This document shows positions 1 to 9,047 of a stretch of 64,000 nucleotides of DNA, in pieces. Source of the stretch: Candidatus Nanoarchaeia archaeon (GTDB lineage: Archaea; Nanobdellota; Nanobdellia; SCGC-AAA011-G17; GW2011-AR17); the NCBI GenBank assembly GCA_028706745.1, contig JAQTVM010000002.1:1-64000 (forward strand). The letters run 5' to 3'. Numbering within the stretch: the stretch's first letter is position 1; each line of letters opens with the position of its first letter. Under the pieces are notes generated by a model. That model was not told the DNA's origin, made no database searches, and worked only from the letters and a program-made list of their open reading frames with translations. Both the position numbers and the translations under genes were made by a program.

Positions 1-1323
1 GCAGCTGAACAAACCTTGTCCAAACAGGAAGACACAGGCATTCTGGCAAATGAAGTGCAGCCAAACCTTCAGCTTCAACAAAAACTGCCTGAAATAGAAA
101 ACAAGATTGAAGAACTTGAAGCACAGGCAATAAGCGAGGGGATTTTAACTGCCGAGCAGGTTAATGCCCTAAAAGCAGGATACGATTCGCTTTCAGATGC
201 AGACAAGCTTGAAAAACTCAAGGAAATGATGAACCAGCTTGTTGATGCAGCCCAAAACAACGGTTTGCCTGAAGAAGTTGCAAACAGGGCAAGGCAGCCT
301 GTAAGAGGAAAAAGCGCTGCAAATGCAGCCGTTCAAATAGAAAATAAAAGAACTAATGCTGGATTTTTTAGGAGCATACTAAATGCATTTACAGGCAAAG
401 CGATTATTACGGGAAGAGTAATAGGCATAGGGGATCTCGGAGATTTATCTCCAAGCGCAAGCGGCAATGTATTAGAACAACAATTAGTGCGAGACAGGAC
501 GCTTGTATTGAATCAGGAAATAAATCCTATAGGTGATTTATCAAGGATTCCGCCTGACACGCAGCAGGATTTTGAAAGAATAATAAGGGGAGACCCGCTT
601 ACTGCTGAAGAAAAAACAACCTACAAGGAGATTTTAAGCGATATGTATAATGAGATAAGCGGGCTTGACGCGCAGGTATGCGACAAGCTTAAAACAGTGA
701 CTAATTGGGAAAGGGGTCAAAGCGGCTGTACAACAGATACAAGCTGCGGGCTTTCCGGGCTTATGGTATGCAATAGAAAAGCAGGAACAGACTACTGCTC
801 ATTTGATGTTACCAAGCTATGCCCTGAAAAAACACTTCTGCCCAGCGGAGGCGGACTTATAAGTGAATGCAGTGAAAATAATGAATGCGCAAGCGGCTCT
901 TGCCAAATGAGAACAACCAGTGAAGGACCTTTGCACTTCTGCTGGTGCGCTGCAAACGAGGACTGCCCTGCGGAATTCAATTGCGAGGCAGACACAGGAA
1001 TGTGCAGAAGAGAAGGAAGCACGGCTGATGAAACGCCGGCAGAGCCTGAAAAGAAAGAGATAGGAGAAATATGCTTTAGTTCAATTGGATGCAAAACCAG
1101 ATATTGCTCAATGCCCAGCGGAGGACGAAGCGGACATTGCGCAAGCTGCAGAACAAATATGGACTGTGGAGACACAAAAGATGTTGTTTGCAACACTAAG
1201 GGAGAATGCGAATCAACAGCAGACGCAACAGCCGACACCGGAACAACAATAAAAATAAGAGACAGCTTAATAGAGAGAACAAAAACGATTGCTAAAGACT
1301 TATTCGTCAGGAGGGTGCTATGA
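1..1323 (+). CDS. cysteine-rich exported protein, 5'-truncated
   Basis: The reading frame is open from the first base, so the true start lies outside the window; the first start-like codon inside is TTG at 16. The N-terminal part is charged and helical. From about residue 215 the protein becomes rich in spaced cysteines (for example CGLSGLMVC, CSENNECASGSC, CWCAANEDC), the pattern of small disulfide-bonded extracellular modules. The stop overlaps the start of the next gene in an ATGA, so the two are co-translated. I do not recognise a family; disulfide-rich surface architecture is the inference. A secretion signal would lie upstream and cannot be seen. Confidence 0.7.
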   Translation, partial: AAEQTLSKQEDTGILANEVQPNLQLQQKLPEIENKIEELEAQAISEGILTAEQVNALKAGYDSLSDADKLEKLKEMMNQLVDAAQNNGLPEEVANRARQPVRGKSAANAAVQIENKRTNAGFFRSILNAFTGKAIITGRVIGIGDLGDLSPSASGNVLEQQLVRDRTLVLNQEINPIGDLSRIPPDTQQDFERIIRGDPLTAEEKTTYKEILSDMYNEISGLDAQVCDKLKTVTNWERGQSGCTTDTSCGLSGLMVCNRKAGTDYCSFDVTKLCPEKTLLPSGGGLISECSENNECASGSCQMRTTSEGPLHFCWCAANEDCPAEFNCEADTGMCRREGSTADETPAEPEKKEIGEICFSSIGCKTRYCSMPSGGRSGHCASCRTNMDCGDTKDVVCNTKGECESTADATADTGTTIKIRDSLIERTKTIAKDLFVRRVL

Positions 1324-3287
1324 AAACTGCAAATATATTAACCGGACTTGTATTAAGCATTATGCTTGTGGCAAGCGTTTTTGCAATACCGGGAAGCAGC
1401 GGAAGAGGGCTTGCAATGGGCGCAGAAGTTGATTACGGCGACATTGTATTTACTGCAACAGCAACAGCCGCCGGATACTTATTAGCTCCTTCAAGTGACG
1501 AGAATAACATTAAAATTAAAAGAACAGTCGGCGCAGACATAACAACAGAGGGAATTGTATTCACAAATGCAGCAGGCGTTGCAGGAGTATATTACTTAGA
1601 TGGTGAGCGCTTGGTTAAATTGACAGGAACAGAAACAAGATTAGACGTTCTTGGAAGGACATACACATTAAGCCATAAGAATGCAAGAGATACTGCATTA
1701 AGCGGAGCAGGGCTGGCAACAGGGGCTTATGTGCTTGAAACAACAGCAAATTACATGTCAACAGGAGAAGGCACATTCACTTTCTTCAGAAAAGTTGTTT
1801 TCCCTGACGACGGCTCAGAAGTGCTTGTAAAAGATGGCGCAGGATTTGCAACAAAAGAACTGCCTTTCTTTTTTGTGTTTAATGACATATCCAGCGGAGT
1901 TGTAACAACACTTTCAGAAGAAGCAGAAGAAGAAGTTGAAAGAGGAACTGCCGGCAGGGCATCACGCGAAGGAGCTTTGCCTGAAGAGGCAAGAACAGCT
2001 CTTGGCGACGAGCCCGGCTGCTTTGACATAGATGAAGAAGATGAAAAACCAGAGGAAAACCCCTCATATGTGGCTTTTATCAAAGGTGATGGAATGTCAG
2101 GAGTTGCTGTAGATAATTGTGTCTTAGGAGACAAAACATTTGTTCAGGAAGCCTATTGCGCTGACGGAGAAGAAAGAATCAGGCATATTACATGCGCAGC
2201 AGGAAAAACCTGCGAGCTGGGCACAGGCGCATGCCTCAGCAGCAGTGAAGTAATAACCAAAGTGTGCGTTGACGGAGACAATTCTCCAACATCTGCCTTG
2301 GTTTCAGGATACAAAGAACGTATGGACACTGAAGCAAAAACCAAGAGCAACACAGTAGGATACTATGCAGGAAGCGACACTCCTTTCGGTGCATGGAATG
2401 ACTACTGCCTGAATGATAAAGTGCTTATGGAGTATTATTGCTCAGGCAGCAGCGAAAATATAGGGCTTTTCAGGGAGATTATCTGCCCAAACGGATGCTC
2501 AGACGGAAAATGCGATGAACCGCCTTACTGCCACGACACTGACGGCGGGCAGTATGAAAATGTGAAAGGAAAGCTAAGGGCAATAAATGCAGAAGGGATA
2601 TTTACTCTTATTGAAGACACATGCAAGGACAGTTCAACTGTAAATGAGCATTACTGCGACATAACAGACACAGATGCAGGTTACAAGCTTATTGAAAAAA
2701 CCTGCGGTGAAGGGAAATCCTGCATAAACGGAAGATGCACAATTCCAAGCGAAATTACCTGCAACAGGTGCGACACATTAAATCCATTTAACATATGGAT
2801 TGGCACTTCATGCAGTGATGACGGAACAGCTTCAGCCGAAGTATTGGCAAGATGCCCTGCAGGCACACACTGCGATGCAAGCAAGAGCAAGTGCGTTGTT
2901 GAGCCGGTGCTTGTTACAGACAGGGATGTTGAGAATGCCTTGAAGAACAGAAGGCAGTGGGCAAGGCTGCTTGATGATGCCTCCGGATGGTATGATTTCT
3001 TGTATCCTTCTGAATCAGGAAGCGCAGACGAAATAGCAGCGGACACAGGAACATTACCGCCCGGCACATTTACTCCAGCCACAATAATTGACATTGGAAT
3101 GTACAGCACAAACTTTGATTTGCTTGCTGATTTATTCAGAGAAGCAGGCGAATCAGGACCTGCTAGTGCTACTGATGTCCCTCCTGAAGCAGGAAGGATA
3201 ATTGACACAAGCATAGTCGAAACAAATGTGGGAGTAAAAACAGACCTGACAGAAAGCTCATCACTTATAAATCTGCCAAGAAGGTAA
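1320..3287 (+). CDS. cysteine-rich secreted protein with signal peptide
   Basis: The N-terminus is a clear Sec signal peptide: MKT, then a hydrophobic core to about residue 22, ending ASVFA before IPGSSG. The rest lacks a membrane anchor. From about residue 230 it carries repeated cysteine modules of similar spacing (CVDGDNSP..., YCLNDKVLMEYYC, CPNGCSDGKC, CNRCDTLNPF), suggesting tandem disulfide-stabilised units. A Shine-Dalgarno-like AGGAGG sits just before the ATG, inside the upstream gene, and the ATGA overlap couples translation to the other cysteine-rich gene. Function is not recognised; a cell-surface or secreted binding role is inferred. Confidence 0.75.
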   Translation: MKTANILTGLVLSIMLVASVFAIPGSSGRGLAMGAEVDYGDIVFTATATAAGYLLAPSSDENNIKIKRTVGADITTEGIVFTNAAGVAGVYYLDGERLVKLTGTETRLDVLGRTYTLSHKNARDTALSGAGLATGAYVLETTANYMSTGEGTFTFFRKVVFPDDGSEVLVKDGAGFATKELPFFFVFNDISSGVVTTLSEEAEEEVERGTAGRASREGALPEEARTALGDEPGCFDIDEEDEKPEENPSYVAFIKGDGMSGVAVDNCVLGDKTFVQEAYCADGEERIRHITCAAGKTCELGTGACLSSSEVITKVCVDGDNSPTSALVSGYKERMDTEAKTKSNTVGYYAGSDTPFGAWNDYCLNDKVLMEYYCSGSSENIGLFREIICPNGCSDGKCDEPPYCHDTDGGQYENVKGKLRAINAEGIFTLIEDTCKDSSTVNEHYCDITDTDAGYKLIEKTCGEGKSCINGRCTIPSEITCNRCDTLNPFNIWIGTSCSDDGTASAEVLARCPAGTHCDASKSKCVVEPVLVTDRDVENALKNRRQWARLLDDASGWYDFLYPSESGSADEIAADTGTLPPGTFTPATIIDIGMYSTNFDLLADLFREAGESGPASATDVPPEAGRIIDTSIVETNVGVKTDLTESSSLINLPRR

Positions 3288-3296
3288 TCAAGCCCA

Positions 3297-3314
3297 TTTT
3301 ATTTTTTTATTTTA
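3297..3314 (+). terminator. T-rich terminator-like tract
   Basis: A run dominated by T (ATTTTATTTTTTTATTTTA-like) follows directly after the stop at 3287, as expected for intrinsic archaeal termination, which uses oligo-T rather than a stem-loop. It lies between two convergent genes. Confidence 0.4.
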
Positions 3315-3359
3315 TATAAAGCCGGATGCTTTATTCGAAAATGTAAAGATTTTTCTTTA

Positions 3360-4211
3360 TTATTTAAGAACTGCTTTCAATGCCTTAATAGAAACTTCCA
3401 TCTGCTTCTTGTCAGGCTCTTTTGTTGTAAGCCCCTGCAATGCAAGCCCCGGCTTCATTAGAACGCGCACAAGAAGATTTTTTTGGTATTTGGCAGACAG
3501 CTTAAGGACTTCATATGCAATGCCTGCAATCAAAGGCAAAAGGGCTATTCTTAACAGGTATTTTAAGCCAAAGCTGAAGTTCATTGGCACGAATATGTAA
3601 ACAGCTATGCTTATCAGCAATACAAATAGGATAAAGCTTGAGCCGCACCTAGGGTGTATAGGAGAAAACTTCATTGCATTGGCAACTGTTAATGATTTTT
3701 TTGCCTCATAGCAGTTAACTGCCTTGTGCTCTGCGCCGTGGTACTGGAAAAGCCTTTTCACGTCCTTCATCCTGCCTATTGCCCAGATGTAAGCAACAAG
3801 AATGACTATTTTTGCAATGCCTTCAACCAGATTAAATGAAATCCTGCTGTCAAGCCCGAATTTAGATAAAAATTGAGCAATGCCCAAAGGTATGAGCTTG
3901 AATATCACCAATGCAAAAGCGGTTGCAATTATGGCGGCAATAATAAAAGCCCAGGCGCTTTCATCTTTTTCATCTTCTCCTGCCGCAATCTGCGCAGACC
4001 AGTTAAGCGTCTTAATTCCGGTTGAAAGTGATTCAAAAAGCACTGCCACGCCGCGAAATAATGGATATTTCCACGGCTTTCTCGCTGTAATGCTTTTTAT
4101 CTTCTGCTTTTTTACAATAATCTTCTTTCCCTTTCTGACTGCAACAGACACCTTGTTTCCGTTGCGCATCATCACGCCTTCAATTACAGCCTGCCCGCCA
4201 ACCGCATTCAT
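3360..4211 (-). CDS. DUF1385/YqhQ-family membrane protein
   Basis: The protein matches the DUF1385 (YqhQ) family: it opens with GGQAVIEGVMMR and carries the conserved YHGAEHKAVNCYE segment (about 157-169) and HPRCGSSF (186-193), which look like metal-binding residues. There are about four membrane segments (roughly 88-105, 130-147, 190-212, 216-235). Length (283 aa) fits the family. The biochemical role of the family is not established. It stands alone, facing the secreted-protein operon tail to tail. Confidence 0.85.
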   Translation of the reverse strand: MNAVGGQAVIEGVMMRNGNKVSVAVRKGKKIIVKKQKIKSITARKPWKYPLFRGVAVLFESLSTGIKTLNWSAQIAAGEDEKDESAWAFIIAAIIATAFALVIFKLIPLGIAQFLSKFGLDSRISFNLVEGIAKIVILVAYIWAIGRMKDVKRLFQYHGAEHKAVNCYEAKKSLTVANAMKFSPIHPRCGSSFILFVLLISIAVYIFVPMNFSFGLKYLLRIALLPLIAGIAYEVLKLSAKYQKNLLVRVLMKPGLALQGLTTKEPDKKQMEVSIKALKAVLK

Positions 4212-4271
4212 AGTGTTAAATAATGAGCTAAATCCTATTTAATTGTTTGCATAGCTTTCAAAAGAAAAAAA

Positions 4272-5219
4272 TTATGCAGAAAGCGATTTCAGCACTTCAA
4301 GGGCAGAATCAGCCAGTGCTTTCACATTATATCCGCCTTCCAATGAGAATATTATTCTTCCGTTGCAGTATTTTTCAGCGGATGCTTTCAGCATTTCAGC
4401 CATCCTGCCGTAGCATTCTGCATCCAATTCCAAATCACCCAGGGGATCGTCCTTATGAGCGTCAAAACCTGCTGAAATTAACAGAATATCCGGCTTGAAG
4501 CTGTCAATTGCGGGAATTATCTTTTCTTTCATTAATTCAAGATATCTTTCGCTGGTTGTGCCTGCTTTTAATGGAATATTCAGCGTAAAACCCCTGCCTT
4601 TTCCCTCTCCTGTTTCATCTGCTTTTCCTGTTCCGGGATACAAGGGCCATTGGTGGGTTGAGCAGTAGAATACGGAATTATCTTCGTAGAATATATGCTG
4701 TGTGCCGTTGCCGTGATGCACGTCAAAGTCAAGTATGAATACTTTGCTGAAACCTTTGCCCTGGGCATATCTTGCAGCTATTGCAATATTATTGAAAAAG
4801 CAAAACCCTTTTGCCTCCTCTTTTTCAGCGTGATGCCCCGGCGGCCTTGACAATGCAAATGCATTCTTTGCCCTGCCTTCTTTTACTGCATCTATTGCAG
4901 TCAGCACAGAGCCTGCTGAAAACAAAGCAGCCTCAAACGTCCTGTCTGTGAAATAGGTGTCTCCGCTGTACAATTCATCGTTGAATCTTGTTAATGCGCC
5001 GATGACTTCAAATGCGGGCTTTGAGAGGTAATCATAGAATTCATTTGAATGAACTTTTATTATCTCTTCTTTTGCCGCTTTTCTTGCTTTCAGATGCAAT
5101 AAAGGCAATTTTGATGAGCCGATTGCTTTCAGTATTGCATTCACTCTTTCCGCATTTTCAGAATGTGACGGCTCATTATGCAGATTATGCTCTTCAAATG
5201 AAACTAACGCTGTTGCCAT
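4272..5219 (-). CDS. histone deacetylase family amidohydrolase
   Basis: A zinc-dependent HDAC/AcuC/acetylpolyamine amidohydrolase fold. Motifs are all present: RPPGHHAE (about 125-132, catalytic His pair), LDFDVHHGNGTQ (163-174, zinc Asp and His), GFDAHKDDPLG (second zinc Asp) and a C-terminal SLEGGYN. The ATG at 5219 gives the conserved start MATALVSFEEHN; an in-frame upstream ATG at 5243 would add eight hydrophobic residues and is less likely. Substrate could be acetyl-lysine or a small acetylated amine; the sequence does not decide. No acetyltransferase gene is adjacent. Confidence 0.9.
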   Translation of the reverse strand: MATALVSFEEHNLHNEPSHSENAERVNAILKAIGSSKLPLLHLKARKAAKEEIIKVHSNEFYDYLSKPAFEVIGALTRFNDELYSGDTYFTDRTFEAALFSAGSVLTAIDAVKEGRAKNAFALSRPPGHHAEKEEAKGFCFFNNIAIAARYAQGKGFSKVFILDFDVHHGNGTQHIFYEDNSVFYCSTHQWPLYPGTGKADETGEGKGRGFTLNIPLKAGTTSERYLELMKEKIIPAIDSFKPDILLISAGFDAHKDDPLGDLELDAECYGRMAEMLKASAEKYCNGRIIFSLEGGYNVKALADSALEVLKSLSA

Positions 5220-5249
5220 ATAAATAAAATAATTCCAGAACATAAAAAG

Positions 5250-5675
5250 TTAACTGTTATAGGAATTTTCAGGCAATTTCCTGAACTTCTCGTCAAGCTT
5301 TTTTTCTTTTGCGCTCAATGTGCTTACAATGTCAATCATGTACTTGCCGTCGTCAAGCTTGTAAACCAGAGGCTTGCCCTTGAACAAGTCGACCAAATCC
5401 AGCTCATACTTGCCCGGCTTTACAACGCGTATAGATTCCAAGTCAAGAATAACAGGCTGGTCTTCCTTCATGTCATCCTTTATCAGTTCAGTAACATCCT
5501 TTTCCATCTGCTCTTTCTCTTCAAGAGTAAGGGATTCTGTGATTTCCTTTGCTTTCTCAAGATTGGCTTTCTTCACATAAAAGAAAAACTTGCCTGAGCA
5601 TGCAGAACATCCTGATAGAATCTCTTTTGAGCCGTCTTCAAACAGCTTTCCGCATTTTACGCACTGGTGTGGCAT
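5250..5675 (-). CDS. oapC: Zn-ribbon protein OapC-like
   Basis: The N-terminus holds a treble Cys pattern: CVKCGKLF (about 5-12) and CSACSGKFFF (about 23-32), a zinc ribbon. The rest is charged and helical. It is the last gene of a three-gene set (GTPase, DUF2073 protein, Zn ribbon) that is conserved in archaea and named oapABC in haloarchaea, where it lies beside a replication origin. Assignment rests on gene order plus the Zn ribbon. The six-base gap from the upstream gene indicates one operon. Cellular role is unclear. Confidence 0.75.
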   Translation of the reverse strand: MPHQCVKCGKLFEDGSKEILSGCSACSGKFFFYVKKANLEKAKEITESLTLEEKEQMEKDVTELIKDDMKEDQPVILDLESIRVVKPGKYELDLVDLFKGKPLVYKLDDGKYMIDIVSTLSAKEKKLDEKFRKLPENSYNS

Positions 5676-5681
5676 TTGCTC

Positions 5682-6059
5682 CTATCCCCTGACTGTCGTG
5701 AGAAGTTCGCTTCTGTCAGGATTGCTTTTAATTTCCTTAATTATGGTGCCCGGTCCTATCAAGGTAAGCTCGTCCCTTGAGCCTAAAAGAACTCTTGCAA
5801 CAACAGCCCTCATCTGCGAGAAAATTTTTTCATTTCTGGAAGCTGGAATTGTAAATAATTCTATTCCCTTGAATCCCTTGTTAGCCGCCTGCTGCTCCAT
5901 AGTCTTCTGGATAAGCCACGCCTCCTCGCTTGGCTTTAATCTCCCCTGCAAAAGAACAATCTTGTCTTTTTTTACAAATTCAAGAAGCCTGTTAATCTTT
6001 TTCTCGGAGGTAAGCCCGTTTAATTCATTAAAAGGCACAAACTTGAATGTCAGGTTCAT
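5682..6059 (-). CDS. oapB: DUF2073-family protein OapB-like
   Basis: A 125-aa protein lying between an Era-like GTPase and a Zn-ribbon protein, the position of DUF2073/OapB in archaea. It contains a small alpha/beta core and a segment reading LLGSRDELTLIGPGTIIKEI near the C-terminus. Its start overlaps the GTPase stop by four bases, so translation is coupled. Haloarchaeal OapB is an RNA-binding protein; that role here is by homology of gene order only. Confidence 0.7.
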   Translation of the reverse strand: MNLTFKFVPFNELNGLTSEKKINRLLEFVKKDKIVLLQGRLKPSEEAWLIQKTMEQQAANKGFKGIELFTIPASRNEKIFSQMRAVVARVLLGSRDELTLIGPGTIIKEIKSNPDRSELLTTVRG

Positions 6060-6694
6060 TTTTTCACCACCTTGAACAGCTGGTCATAAAACTCATCCAT
6101 GTTAATTCCTTTCTCGGCAGACATCCCTATTACAGGATACTGCGGGAAAGCGGCTTCAATTGCCTTTATGTCTGATTTCTTAAGGTCAGTCTTGTTTGCG
6201 GCTATCATGACAGGAATATCCCTTGCGGCAAGGTTGCCGATGATTGTTATATTAACCTGCGAATAAGGGTTTATTGTTGAATCTAATACTACAACGACTG
6301 CGTCCATGTCGTCAAGCCACTTAATCGCTTCTATGACGCCTTTTGTCGCTTCCTTGGCGCGCTCTTTTGCATCGTCCTTGTTTATCTTAAACTTCAAAAA
6401 ATCCTCGTAGTCAATCTTTGTGGCGATTCCGGGCGTGTCCACGAGATTGAAGCTTAATGATTTGCCTTTTGACTTTACTTCAATCTTTTCCTTGACAACA
6501 ACTTCCCTTGTTTCATGAGGAACAGCGCTTACAGAACTCATTTCCTCGCCAAGCCAGTCCTTGCAAATCCTGTTTGCCAAAGTGCTTTTGCCTGCATTCG
6601 GAGGGCCGTACAAGCCGAGCTTTACGTCTTTCTTTGCGCTGAAAAGCGCAGAAAGCTTGTCAAACAAGTCCTTGAATATATTGAATACTGCCAT
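6056..6694 (-). CDS. oapA: Era-like small GTPase OapA
   Basis: A compact GTPase: P-loop GPPNAGKST (30-38), G3 DTPG (about 86-89), G4 NKTD (about 167-170). First gene of the operon oapA-oapB-oapC. A TATA-like TTTATATAAG lies upstream at about 6740. The Era/TrmE-like class suggests a role in ribosome assembly or RNA handling, but no KH domain is attached, so this is inference. The oap label comes from the conserved three-gene order. Confidence 0.8.
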   Translation of the reverse strand: MAVFNIFKDLFDKLSALFSAKKDVKLGLYGPPNAGKSTLANRICKDWLGEEMSSVSAVPHETREVVVKEKIEVKSKGKSLSFNLVDTPGIATKIDYEDFLKFKINKDDAKERAKEATKGVIEAIKWLDDMDAVVVVLDSTINPYSQVNITIIGNLAARDIPVMIAANKTDLKKSDIKAIEAAFPQYPVIGMSAEKGINMDEFYDQLFKVVKK

Positions 6695-6832
6695 AATTTA
6701 TCGCCTCTTCTTCTGTGAATAGTTAATTATCCGGGGTTTATATAAGTTTCTATAAGTTTTATGTTCCGCCGCAGAAAGAAAAGGAGGCAGCGCTTACGAG
6801 AAGAATATCACTTCTTTTTCAATTGCTTGCAT

Positions 6833-8212
6833 TCAATCAGGCAATTCCCAATGCCCGCCCTTGTCAGGGCCGACGCGCCTGAGCTTCTTCGATAGCTTCA
6901 ACTTGTCAATATCCCGATGGAGAGTGCGTTCTGTCACTTTAAAGAGCATTGCAAGATGAGGGACAGTTATACGGCTGTCCTTTCTGATATAATCAAGAAT
7001 CTGCCCCTGCCTTTTTTCACTGACATTTTCACTGACATTTTCACTGACATTTTCAGCCGCCCTGCCCAGCCCTTGCCTTATTTCCCAGCTTTCAGCCTGC
7101 AGGTCGGGCCTGTTAAAAATAATCGTAAACCAGTTTTCGTCCACTTCAAAGCGAGGCCCTTTAAGCTTATACTCTTTAATCACATCCCTCATCCTTTTTA
7201 TGCCTGAGCCAATCTTTTCAACCAAATTCATCCTCTGCATCAGCCCGAAAAGCAGCTTGTTTCGGGTAATGCTTTTATTTCCCAAATCAGAAACCTTCAT
7301 GCCAGCAACAAGCCCGCCGGGGTTTACAATCTCAACCCTGTCCTTAAAGATATAAACTTGTATATTCGCATTTGAAAAATAATCCCTGTGGGCTATTGCG
7401 TTAAGCAAAGCTTCCTTTAATGCCTCCAAAGGCAGCTCAAGCTTCTCCACCCTCGGCCCGGCTGTCTTGATTATGTACTCGGTGTTTAGTTTATTTGTTA
7501 TGTAATTTATTGCATTCTCATAATTTGAGTATAAGTCAGAGTCAAATTCCTTGCTGTCAAGTATCTTTACTTTCTCGGTTCCCTGAAATAAGGCACAGGT
7601 GATTGTAGCGCTCAAATGAAATCTTGTAATCTTTTTGCAGAACAGCAGCACGCCTGCATTTTTTATATATCCCTTCTCTAACAACTCAAGATTTTCCAAA
7701 ACATCCGCCTTATTCAGGGTTTTGCGCAACCCAGATCTCTCAAGAAAGTTCCTGTATGCCATCTTGTTGAAATCCTTCTCAAGGCTAAACCTATAATCCA
7801 GTTTTTCATCAAACAGCAAAAGCCCTTCCTTCTGAAAAAATAGCCTTATCTCCTCGCGTGTCATCTGCTGCGAATTGGCGCCCTGCCTCATGTAAAATTT
7901 TCCCCCAACAGAATAGGGCTTGCTTGTACCTTCCGGTACAACCACAGCGAGAACATTTCCCAACTCTTCAATTGACACTTCAAACTTTGGATCCATGTTC
8001 CTTGCAATATCCTGTATCTGCGATTTAATCCTGTTGGTTATGGCAATTCCCTTGATTTGCCTGCTGTCATTAACTCCCAGAAGTATTCTGCCCCCGTTGG
8101 AGTTTGCAAATGCGCAGATTTCTTTTGCTATCGAATCTGAGAAGGACTCCTTGAACTCAAGGTTATACCCCTCCCCTTCAGACAAAAGGAAGCCAAGCTC
8201 TTTTTTATCCAT
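6833..8212 (-). CDS. Schlafen AlbA_2-domain regulator with C-terminal HTH
   Basis: The N-terminal domain is the AlbA_2/Schlafen type: LEFKESF near residue 18, then ICAFANSNGGRILLGV. The middle part carries the family block LLNAIAHRDYF and VEIVNPGGL. The C-terminal region, RKDSRITVPHLAMLF followed by TERTLHRDIDKLK, is a helix-turn-helix of the DeoR/HTH_11 kind. Between them is a short ENVSENVSENVSE linker encoded by a perfect 12-bp tandem repeat. Members are annotated as ATP-dependent transcriptional regulators or phage-defence factors; which applies here is unknown. Its promoter has a TATA box and a palindrome shared with a distant PIN gene. Confidence 0.85.
   Translation of the reverse strand: MDKKELGFLLSEGEGYNLEFKESFSDSIAKEICAFANSNGGRILLGVNDSRQIKGIAITNRIKSQIQDIARNMDPKFEVSIEELGNVLAVVVPEGTSKPYSVGGKFYMRQGANSQQMTREEIRLFFQKEGLLLFDEKLDYRFSLEKDFNKMAYRNFLERSGLRKTLNKADVLENLELLEKGYIKNAGVLLFCKKITRFHLSATITCALFQGTEKVKILDSKEFDSDLYSNYENAINYITNKLNTEYIIKTAGPRVEKLELPLEALKEALLNAIAHRDYFSNANIQVYIFKDRVEIVNPGGLVAGMKVSDLGNKSITRNKLLFGLMQRMNLVEKIGSGIKRMRDVIKEYKLKGPRFEVDENWFTIIFNRPDLQAESWEIRQGLGRAAENVSENVSENVSEKRQGQILDYIRKDSRITVPHLAMLFKVTERTLHRDIDKLKLSKKLRRVGPDKGGHWELPD
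7019..7054 (-). repeat. 3 x 12-bp in-frame tandem repeat
   Basis: Three perfect copies of ACTGACATTTTC on the plus strand encode the linker SENV-SENV-SENV inside the Schlafen-type regulator. Because 12 bp is a multiple of three, slippage would change linker length between the ATPase-like core and the HTH without breaking the frame. Confidence 0.85.
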
Positions 8213-8268
8213 TTTTCACCAGTTTTTGAACGAATACCAATGCAAGAACTTATATAAAAACTTTTGTC

Positions 8269-8290
8269 CGGAAAAGTGCACATTTTTCCG
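8269..8290. promoter_or_regulatory. palindromic operator CGGAAAA-N8-TTTTCCG
   Basis: A perfect 7-bp inverted repeat with an 8-bp spacer (which itself contains GTGCAC) sits immediately upstream of the TATA box (TTTTATATAAG, 8248-8260 on the minus strand) of the Schlafen-type gene. The same arms and spacing recur at 48294-48315 upstream of a PIN gene, in the same position relative to TATA. An operator for a shared transcription factor is inferred. Confidence 0.65.
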
Positions 8291-8403
8291 TCGTCAAAGC
8301 AAGATTTGCAGCAATATTGAAATAATATACATTTTTTAGGAAAAATCGACAATTATCCGGAAATATGGCAAACATTAAATTCATACCAGTGTCCGCCCCT
8401 TTT

Positions 8404-8598
8404 TCACTTCAGCACAAACACTTCTTCCACTCTTTTCTTATTCAATGCTTTGGTTATTTTATAAGCAAGCTCTAACGAAGGGTTATATTTCCCCTGCTCC
8501 AAAGAGATTATTGTCTGCCTTGTCACTTCCACCTGCTCTGCAAGCTCTTCCTGAGTAATGCCCAGCTGTTTCCTGTAAAAGGTTATTTTTGTTTTCAT
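8404..8598 (-). CDS. XRE-family HTH regulator
   Basis: A 64-aa single-domain regulator of the YozG/PlcR-like HTH_3 class: [16 protein letters not shown], then [20 protein letters not shown], the classical helix-turn-helix. Its ATG overlaps the stop of the upstream membrane-protein gene by one base, so the two form one operon. Small XRE regulators paired with a four-helix membrane protein are common in archaea and usually control their own operon; the two palindromes at 9048 and 9091 are the likely binding sites. Confidence 0.9.
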   Translation of the reverse strand: MKTKITFYRKQLGITQEELAEQVEVTRQTIISLEQGKYNPSLELAYKITKALNKKRVEEVFVLK

Positions 8599-9029
8599 CA
8601 GTCTTTCCTGTCAAGATAGATGTTTGTTATTGCTTTTGTAATAACCGCTGCAAACAAGGCAGCCACAAGGAACCAGTCCACATTGGTGAAGTTTTGCAAA
8701 ACAGAAGCCCTTGCTGTCTGGTAGCCGATGCCTATGACAATAACTGCAATCATTACCCACAATGCATTTCTTTCGGCTATTGCCTCATGAATGCGTTCTC
8801 TTTCATCCTTTTTCATCTTTATCATGATATGCGAGATATCTATTGCAAGGAAAGCAAGCCATACAAGAGTTACTATCATTCTTGTCTTTTCGCTCCAGAA
8901 AGGCAGAGCATTGAATACTGCAAATGGTGTTATGACTGCAGCCAGGTATACCCATCCCTGCCATGTCTTTGGATAAATTCCCCATCCGCCGTATTTTCGT
9001 CTTTTGAACCACTCAGGCTTTCCAATCAT
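8598..9029 (-). CDS. multi-pass membrane protein cotranscribed with XRE regulator
   Basis: A 143-aa protein with four hydrophobic segments (about 26-42, 50-68, 88-104, 118-135). Between the second and third is a charged stretch, [19 protein letters not shown]. This layout (DERE motif, four helices, followed by a small XRE regulator) resembles DUF2178-type proteins, though I cannot confirm the family. It is the first gene of the two-gene operon controlled from 9040-9110. Confidence 0.75.
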   Translation of the reverse strand: MIGKPEWFKRRKYGGWGIYPKTWQGWVYLAAVITPFAVFNALPFWSEKTRMIVTLVWLAFLAIDISHIMIKMKKDERERIHEAIAERNALWVMIAVIVIGIGYQTARASVLQNFTNVDWFLVAALFAAVITKAITNIYLDRKD

Positions 9030-9047
9030 GTTGATACCTCCGTATAT

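Noticed and set aside
792..1238. 148-codon open frame on the minus strand
   Set aside because: It is antisense to the cysteine-rich gene and arises from its codon bias. It has no promoter or recognisable domain.
8128..8352. 74-codon minus-strand open frame in the Schlafen gene promoter
   Set aside because: It overlaps the promoter palindrome and the 5' end of the real gene in another frame and has no coding character.
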